Below are positions 59,314 through 64,000 of a stretch of 64,000 nt of DNA, one piece after another. Each line of letters begins with the position of its first letter. Positions within the stretch are counted from its first letter, which is position 1. The position numbers were made by a program, and so were the translations under genes. Source of the stretch: Petasospora fabianii. Taxonomy: Eukaryota; Ascomycota; Saccharomycetes; Phaffomycetales; Wickerhamomycetaceae. Where the stretch lies: contig CP048717.1 in the NCBI GenBank assembly GCA_022641835.1, positions 310,001-374,000 of the forward strand, written 5' to 3'. The notes below the pieces were generated by a model, which made no database searches, was not told the origin of the DNA, and saw nothing but the letters and a program-made list of their open reading frames with translations.

Positions 59314-60936
59314 TTAGCTCTTAAATCTCTTAGATTCGGTGCTGGAACCAGCCATAACATAATCGCTACCAGACACTACTGCTTCAAGCTCCACAACGTC
59401 TTCTCCATCCAACACCTCACTAGGACCCTTATATGTCTTTTTACCCTGAACAAACCAGCAGATAGTAGCGTATGCAATCACAATGAACATGATCACTACA
59501 GTGTAGTTCATATTTCCTGCCTTAACAGGGTACACTGTTGGGAACATCATCGTGATCGAGACAAACAAAAGCCATACGACAGAGATGGCATTGATCACCA
59601 CTCCAACTTTTCCGAGGTTCCATGGTCTGTCAGCAGGCATGCGGGAGCGACCACCAAAGAGCATGAGAATGATAGGGACTAAGTAGGCAAGTTCGTGCCC
59701 CATTGTGCAGATTGAAAGGATAGTGTTGAAGACGACGTCTGAAGACAAGTAGAGAATCACGATGATGCATTGAATGAGGCAGGAGAAAAGGAGGGCTGGA
59801 ATGGGGACTCCCCAGCGATCAGACACCTTGCAGAATGTCTTTGGAAAGATGAATGCACCATCACGTGCAAAGGAATAGATGGTACGTGAGTTGGATAATG
59901 TCATGGCCTCAGCAGCGAAGAGGGCACCAAGCGCTGGCAGAATGACAATGAAGACTGTACCTCCAACGGAACCTGTGCTGTTGTAAACTAGTTGAGTAAA
60001 TGCAGAACCTGTTGCTGAATCTACCAAGTCAGGGATGTTATCCAGAACGGAGCATACCACCATGACGAAGATGAAGCCATACAAGATGGCAGATGTTATG
60101 ACAATCATTAGGGCTTTTGGGATGATATTTGTACCTGTCTCGGCCTCCTCTGCAAGATGTGTAACAGAATCATAACCTGAAAAGGTGTATGCCGACTGAA
60201 GAAGACCCAAAATGAAGACATAACCGTGTGAGTCAAATCCCGTGAGATTATTGTAGTCGGTGAAAATGAACTTGGCATCTCTTCTCCTTGGAGCTGTTGC
60301 GAGAAGTGTCACTATGATGGATACCACTGAGGAAACGTTGTAAATGAACAAAGCCTTGGTTGACTGAGAATAGTATTTGTTCAGGAAAGTGTTCGTAGCG
60401 GTGAACAAAAATATGAATCCCATAGATGCCAGCACGTAATGGTACCTCTGGGAGACATAAGAAGGGTTGGCCAAGGAAGCTGCAGACAAGATTGTAACGA
60501 CACCTTGGAACGAAGCACTTGCAGCGAATGCGATCTGAGCAAAGATGTTGAAGTACCCTGTGTACCACGATGATAAGATCTTGATTTTTTGACTGTTACC
60601 AAGCTGGTACGCCCAAGAAAGTGGACCACCGGCAACTGGGTAAACAGCAGCAATTTCCGCCATGGAAAGTGCAACCATGAAAGTGAATACCGAGACAATA
60701 ATGTATCCCCAGACAAGAGACTGAGCACCTCCGGTCACTAGTGGAGTTGTGAGTGTATTCATGATAGCGGTAGGAGGAGTGAGCATGACGACACCGAACG
60801 CTGCAAGCGAAAGAATCGTATGTGAGCGTTTGAGCTCTTGCTTATAACCAAGACGTTCAAGAAGGTCTTGCTCGTTGGTAGCATGGTGATGAGACTCTGA
60901 GTAATGAGTACTGGCAAAACGGCTGATATCCGACAT
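59314..60936 (-). CDS. APC-family amino acid/amine permease (Uga4/Hnm1-like ACT family)
   Basis: 540 aa with about 12 transmembrane helices. The start RLGYKQELKRSHTILSLAAF and FGVVMLTPPTAIM give the conserved N-terminal segment of the ACT (amino acid/choline transporter) family. PVAGGPLSWAYQLGN is the family signature in loop 2-3, AYTFSGYDSVTHLAEEAET lies in the middle, and NSRTIYSFARDGAF precedes TM8. S. cerevisiae members transport GABA (Uga4), choline (Hnm1) and biotin (Bio5); the substrate here is not deducible. The hydrophilic C-terminus ends in SSTESKRFKS. A GATAAG box lies about 60 bp upstream, fitting nitrogen catabolite control. Confidence 0.85.
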   Translation of the reverse strand: MSDISRFASTHYSESHHHATNEQDLLERLGYKQELKRSHTILSLAAFGVVMLTPPTAIMNTLTTPLVTGGAQSLVWGYIIVSVFTFMVALSMAEIAAVYPVAGGPLSWAYQLGNSQKIKILSSWYTGYFNIFAQIAFAASASFQGVVTILSAASLANPSYVSQRYHYVLASMGFIFLFTATNTFLNKYYSQSTKALFIYNVSSVVSIIVTLLATAPRRRDAKFIFTDYNNLTGFDSHGYVFILGLLQSAYTFSGYDSVTHLAEEAETGTNIIPKALMIVITSAILYGFIFVMVVCSVLDNIPDLVDSATGSAFTQLVYNSTGSVGGTVFIVILPALGALFAAEAMTLSNSRTIYSFARDGAFIFPKTFCKVSDRWGVPIPALLFSCLIQCIIVILYLSSDVVFNTILSICTMGHELAYLVPIILMLFGGRSRMPADRPWNLGKVGVVINAISVVWLLFVSITMMFPTVYPVKAGNMNYTVVIMFIVIAYATICWFVQGKKTYKGPSEVLDGEDVVELEAVVSGSDYVMAGSSTESKRFKS

Positions 60937-61793
60937 GATTTGGAACAGCTCGTTACTATGTTCTAGGCAATACAGTTACTTTGAGGCATCAAGAAGATAA
61001 GTGCTCATTCATGGGAAAACTGTGTCTACTTATGAATACACCGAAGCTGTGTGGAGAGAGAAATCAACCATTGCCGGGTGTATGATCATTACAGCTGCCG
61101 CATTGGGAAGCCATTTGCGCGGGGTAATTGAACCTTTCTGGGATGTTTTTGGTGTCAAACAACGGAATTCTATAAGCATTCACGGCAAAGGAGAACCAGC
61201 AATGCATTCATTGGATATGGTGTGGGATTAGCAAAGATCTAAGTGTGGGGAAGCTTTACTCCGGCGGAAACTTGACTGATTGGGAACTCGCTGCGCCATA
61301 CAAGGGACAAGTATCGTGTAAGTTTCGAACATGCGTTCATCTGTTATAATCTTCAGTCTCGATTAGTAGCAGATCATTACACTAAAAGTGCCATAAGAAC
61401 ATCATATCTCTTCCCGCTTGGTGTTTTATCACTATTGGTCCATCTTGTCCCAGCATCACCTAGAGATCTTGTGGGCTCAGTCAAGCTGGCAAGAAGCACC
61501 AACTTGGATGACGTTGACATGTGTGGCCAGCAGAACCAAGTCAGCATAAATATGCTCTGCAGTACAGTGAATGGTACAGTCGATAAATAGCTTCCCTGGG
61601 CCTGACTCTTATTAGATGTTAACAGGCTTCAAGATCTTCGCCGATCTCCCATGTGTCTCGTATTATGACTGCAGCGACATGACCAAGACGCATGCGACCG
61701 CCGTCATATTGACCAAGTAATTCAATGACACTACGCAGCATCATCAAATTCATATAATTTATTCCTTGATTCAGACAGAAGAATGTTCTTAGC
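60937..61793. other. Intergenic region, permease promoter and APT1 3' flank
   Basis: 857 bp. A GATAAG site is at 60996-61001. A plus-strand frame at 61001-61231 starts with GTG and is not supported. No RNA gene recognised. Confidence 0.5.
60996..61001 (+). promoter_or_regulatory. GATAAG (GATA factor site)
   Basis: Single match 60 bp upstream of the permease start; GATAAG pairs control nitrogen-catabolite genes in yeasts, but one copy is weak evidence. Confidence 0.3.
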
Positions 61794-62477
61794 CTACTGT
61801 TTTGGGAGAACATCACTAATCAACTTGTAGGCAGCAGCGAGCTCCTCATTGGCACAGCTGTGCTCAAGACCCGGGTAGCTCTCATGTTTGTAGTTTTTGA
61901 ATCCAAGCTCCTTTGTGAAAAAGTCCCTTGTGAGTTTGCCGGCCTCATATGGGACCACAGGGTCAGACGTTCCATGTCCATGAAAGATTGGGGTGTCGAT
62001 GTTCACGTCAACCTTCTTCTCTTTGAATGTGCTGTAGAACGGGGCAGCTGGGGAGAACGCAAGAATACCTGCAAGTTTCTTATCAAATAGCGCAGCTGTA
62101 CCCAAAGCCAAACCACCTCCTTGTGAGAAACCGCCAACCACAATGCGCTCTGTTGGGATTCCACTCTCGACTTGTTCATTGATGTACTGCTTCACAGTAT
62201 CCAATGACTTCAAGTAGCCCGCCACATCTCTGTTATTTGTGTACTCCCCGAAGCTATCAATGTCAAACCATGATGGCATTGGAATGCCACCGTTGATGCT
62301 CACCGGCTGGTTTGGAGCATTGGGGAAGACAAACCTGATGTGGTCAAAGTCGGAAGACTGGCGAGCCATGTCGGCGAAGAACTTCCAGCCACTACCGGAG
62401 TCCCCGAGGCCGTGAACGATAATGACGGCAGCGGTTGGGGTATTGGTACGGGACGCCACTCTGACTGCACTGAGCAT
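61794..62477 (-). CDS. TML25: Acyl-protein thioesterase 1
   Basis: 227 aa, same length as S. cerevisiae YLR118C. Alpha/beta hydrolase with VIIVHGLGDSGSGW at the start, nucleophile GGFSQGGGLALGTA (GxSxG), acid GHGTSDPVVPYE and catalytic His in YPGLEHSCANEEL. It removes palmitate and similar acyl groups from proteins such as Ras and Gpa1, in the cytosol. A short N-terminal region of basic character precedes the fold. It diverges from VPS37/SRN2 over 196 bp; the same pair is adjacent and divergent in S. cerevisiae (YLR118C/YLR119W). Confidence 0.94.
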   Translation of the reverse strand: MLSAVRVASRTNTPTAAVIIVHGLGDSGSGWKFFADMARQSSDFDHIRFVFPNAPNQPVSINGGIPMPSWFDIDSFGEYTNNRDVAGYLKSLDTVKQYINEQVESGIPTERIVVGGFSQGGGLALGTAALFDKKLAGILAFSPAAPFYSTFKEKKVDVNIDTPIFHGHGTSDPVVPYEAGKLTRDFFTKELGFKNYKHESYPGLEHSCANEELAAAYKLISDVLPKQ

Positions 62478-62561
62478 TATGAGTTATATGATGGAACTGT
62501 CCGCTGAAGACTGGGGAATGAGAGAGGAGAAAGAGGTGCCCAGTTTGTAAAGCATCTGAGT

Positions 62562-62573
62562 GCGCGATCGCGC
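62562..62573. promoter_or_regulatory. GCGCGATCGCGC palindrome in the APT1/VPS37 promoter
   Basis: Perfect 12-bp CG-rich palindrome in the middle of a 196-bp bidirectional promoter. CGCGC is the Rsc3/Rsc30 core that keeps yeast promoters nucleosome-free. Confidence 0.45.
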
Positions 62574-62673
62574 GCGTATAGGACCAACTTTAGAGACTGC
62601 GTTTAACCTACGCTTCCACCTGGCTCCAACCACGGCCACTTCTAAACTTCACAGTCTCCTATCACCCGGTACA

Positions 62674-63309
62674 ATGAGCACAACTCCTCCCACCCTCCCA
62701 CCTAAGGGCCCACTCTCTTCGACACCGGCGGACTCGAGCGTTGGCGGGGACTCGACACCGGTTTCGCAAACACCAACTCCACATCAGCATGAACGTCGCC
62801 ATATACCTCTTCCGCAAGTGTGCAAGACGCTCCCAACGCATGAAATAACAAAGCTTTTGGACACACTTGATGTTCTGAAAGGATATCTCATTACACTGAT
62901 GAAAGATCAAGTTGAAAATGAGGCGAAAGAGCTCGACGCCGTGGTGAAACAGATTGAGACCTATATCGAAAGTCTTCACAAGCTCAACTCGCAGAAGGAC
63001 GAGACCAATAAACGACTGGAACACATGCACTCGCTTGTTCAGAAATGGACAGCCACGGAAGCTCAAATGGCCAGATCACTTCAAAAGTTCAGCAGGGAGA
63101 ACATTTATACGCAACTTCTGTCCTCTGTCAACGACTCACGGCGCCTTACAGAATCTATCCAGGACTCATTCCTTAGTCACACGGTAGATCATGATGAAGC
63201 TGTCATCTTGGAGTTTATAAGGAACTACAAACAGGAACGTACACTGTACTACCTTCGCAAAGAAAAACTCTCGAGGTTTAATGAGAATCGTGTTGGTGGT
63301 TTATCATGA
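62674..63309 (+). CDS. SRN2: ESCRT-I subunit Vps37/Srn2
   Basis: 211 aa from ATG 62674 (S. cerevisiae Srn2 213). An N-terminal Pro/Thr/Ser-rich linker of about 55 residues is followed by a long helical, coiled-coil-prone region (LKGYLITLMKDQVENEAKEL, LDAVVKQIETYIESLHKL, DETNKRLEHMHSLV). The Mod(r) domain end has VILEFIRNYKQERTLYYLRK and EKLSRFNENRVGG, typical of Vps37. Together with Vps23, Vps28 and Mvb12 it sorts ubiquitinated cargo into multivesicular bodies. Divergent from APT1 as in S. cerevisiae; convergent with PEX7. Confidence 0.88.
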   Translation: MSTTPPTLPPKGPLSSTPADSSVGGDSTPVSQTPTPHQHERRHIPLPQVCKTLPTHEITKLLDTLDVLKGYLITLMKDQVENEAKELDAVVKQIETYIESLHKLNSQKDETNKRLEHMHSLVQKWTATEAQMARSLQKFSRENIYTQLLSSVNDSRRLTESIQDSFLSHTVDHDEAVILEFIRNYKQERTLYYLRKEKLSRFNENRVGGLS

Positions 63310-63395
63310 GTACTGTTGACCTGCTCTACAAGCGTATCCATATAATGCAAGTCATCTTCATTCACAAGCAACTGCTAGCTCGCATTACGTACACG

Positions 63396-64000
63396 TCATA
63401 AGCGCTTGGAGTCCCAGACGTATACCATCTCATCCCAACCCGTCGTAGTGACCCAACCAGGTTCACCCCACAAGCTGTAGTCAGCTCCCACCACGAACTC
63501 CCTATGCTGCCCAAACACTTTACCCAATCCATGTCTAGTGAGTCTTCCTCCCTGTACGCCTCTTGTAGCAGCATCTGTCTGATCTCTCCATACTCTCGCG
63601 GTCATATCATATGAGCAACTGAGCAATTCACCACCATCATGAGGACTCCACACCAATTTTCTCACAGCAAACTCATGACCAATCAATTGATTCAATGGAG
63701 CAGGACCAGCCTTTGGAGTGACCAGCTGTTTATTGTCACTAGTAGGAACCATTCGAAGATCCCAAATCTTGATGAGTTTATCAACACCACCAGTGGCGAT
63801 GACTGTAGATCTGTACTTGTTCCAATCGCACGAAAGTGTCTCAGCACCATTGTGACCAATGAAATCCGAAACTTCTGGATTGGGGAGTCGTGTGTCCCAG
63901 ATCTGAATATGTGAGTTCGCATTAACGGACATCAATATATTTGGATTGTGTGGGGAGAACACGACTTGGTATGCACAATTGTTTGGGAGGTGTGGTTTCG
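63396..64000 (-). CDS. PEX7: Peroxisomal PTS2 receptor Pex7, C-terminal part
   Basis: WD40 protein; the start lies beyond the window edge and the visible frame runs to the edge. Blades seen are NNCAYQVVFSPHNPNILMSV, SHIQIWDTR, DWNKYRSTVIATGGVDKLIK then IWDLR, and RKLVWSPHDGGELLSCSYDM then RVW. The final strand is GWDEMVYVWDSKRL. Pex7 recognises PTS2 signals and brings cargo such as thiolase to peroxisomes. Stop at 63396. The number of missing residues is about 150-180 judging from the family length of 370-ish aa. Confidence 0.93.
   Translation of the reverse strand, partial: KPHLPNNCAYQVVFSPHNPNILMSVNANSHIQIWDTRLPNPEVSDFIGHNGAETLSCDWNKYRSTVIATGGVDKLIKIWDLRMVPTSDNKQLVTPKAGPAPLNQLIGHEFAVRKLVWSPHDGGELLSCSYDMTARVWRDQTDAATRGVQGGRLTRHGLGKVFGQHREFVVGADYSLWGEPGWVTTTGWDEMVYVWDSKRL

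Noticed and set aside
61001-61231. 76-codon frame upstream of the permease
   Set aside because: GTG start and no recognisable domain.
1-64000. Transposons, LTR elements, telomeric or rDNA repeats, CRISPR, plasmid or viral genes
   Set aside because: No transposase, integrase, reverse transcriptase or long terminal repeats were seen, and all large frames are ordinary yeast genes.

Overview
The window looks like a gene-dense nuclear stretch from a budding yeast (Saccharomycotina). Genes are compact and almost all intronless, intergenic gaps are short, and the six introns I can define use a TACTAAC-type branch site. CTG appears to be read as leucine: it encodes a core heptad Leu in the SNARE helix of Vam7 and a conserved Leu in the Sec7 domain. 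That argues against the CTG-Ser clade. A complex I subunit (NDUFB10/PDSW type), a full-length CAND1 and a Ral2-like kelch/BTB protein place it outside the Saccharomyces/Kluyveromyces family. I cannot name the species.

Layout. 1-6 kb: two tandem cysteine-synthase-like genes on the minus strand and the intron-bearing methionine sulfoxide reductase MXR1, a sulfur-amino-acid neighbourhood. 6-11 kb: a small membrane protein with a C-terminal PY motif, GRE2 (methylglyoxal/aldehyde reductase) and PCD1 (CoA/nudix pyrophosphatase). 11-20 kb: SEC7 (Arf GEF), STM1 (ribosome-associated factor, 338-nt intron) and an unassigned F-box protein. 20-31 kb: PHO85 divergent from TRM44, then NOP4, MON1, BIT61, MRPL10 and a secreted SAY1-like esterase. 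31-46 kb: NAM2, SKI8, the kelch/BTB gene, CLG1 (a Pho85-type cyclin), CTF3, CSR1 and VAM7. 46-54 kb: CAND1, a Ure2-like GST, a sorbose-reductase-like SDR and mitochondrial citrate synthase CIT1. 55-64 kb: CWH43, the NDUFB10-type subunit, an APC-family permease, acyl-protein thioesterase APT1/TML25, VPS37/SRN2 and the 3' part of PEX7.

Functional links: sulfur metabolism (two cysteine synthases, MsrA); the Pho85 kinase with the candidate cyclin Clg1 about 18 kb away; vacuole and endosome traffic (Mon1, Vam7, Vps37, Sec7); mitochondrial respiration and translation (CIT1, NDUFB10, NAM2, MRPL10); ribosome biogenesis and translation (NOP4, TRM44, STM1). Several neighbours match S. cerevisiae neighbours: PHO85/TRM44 (YPL031C/YPL030W), APT1/VPS37 (YLR118C/YLR119W), PCD1 near STM1 (YLR151C/YLR150W), NAM2-CTF3-CSR1 (YLR382C-YLR380W) and VAM7-SKI8-CLG1 (YGL212W-YGL215W). 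The last two sets are interleaved here.

The nearest things to something new are a conserved-looking small reading frame with an in-frame TAA (10872-11114), the paired E-boxes and GTTTCGCGAAAC palindrome in the CLG1 promoter, competing hairpins just after the SEC7 stop, and a 69-codon upstream frame whose stop overlaps the CWH43 start. I see no transposons, LTRs, tRNAs, rRNAs or CRISPR arrays.
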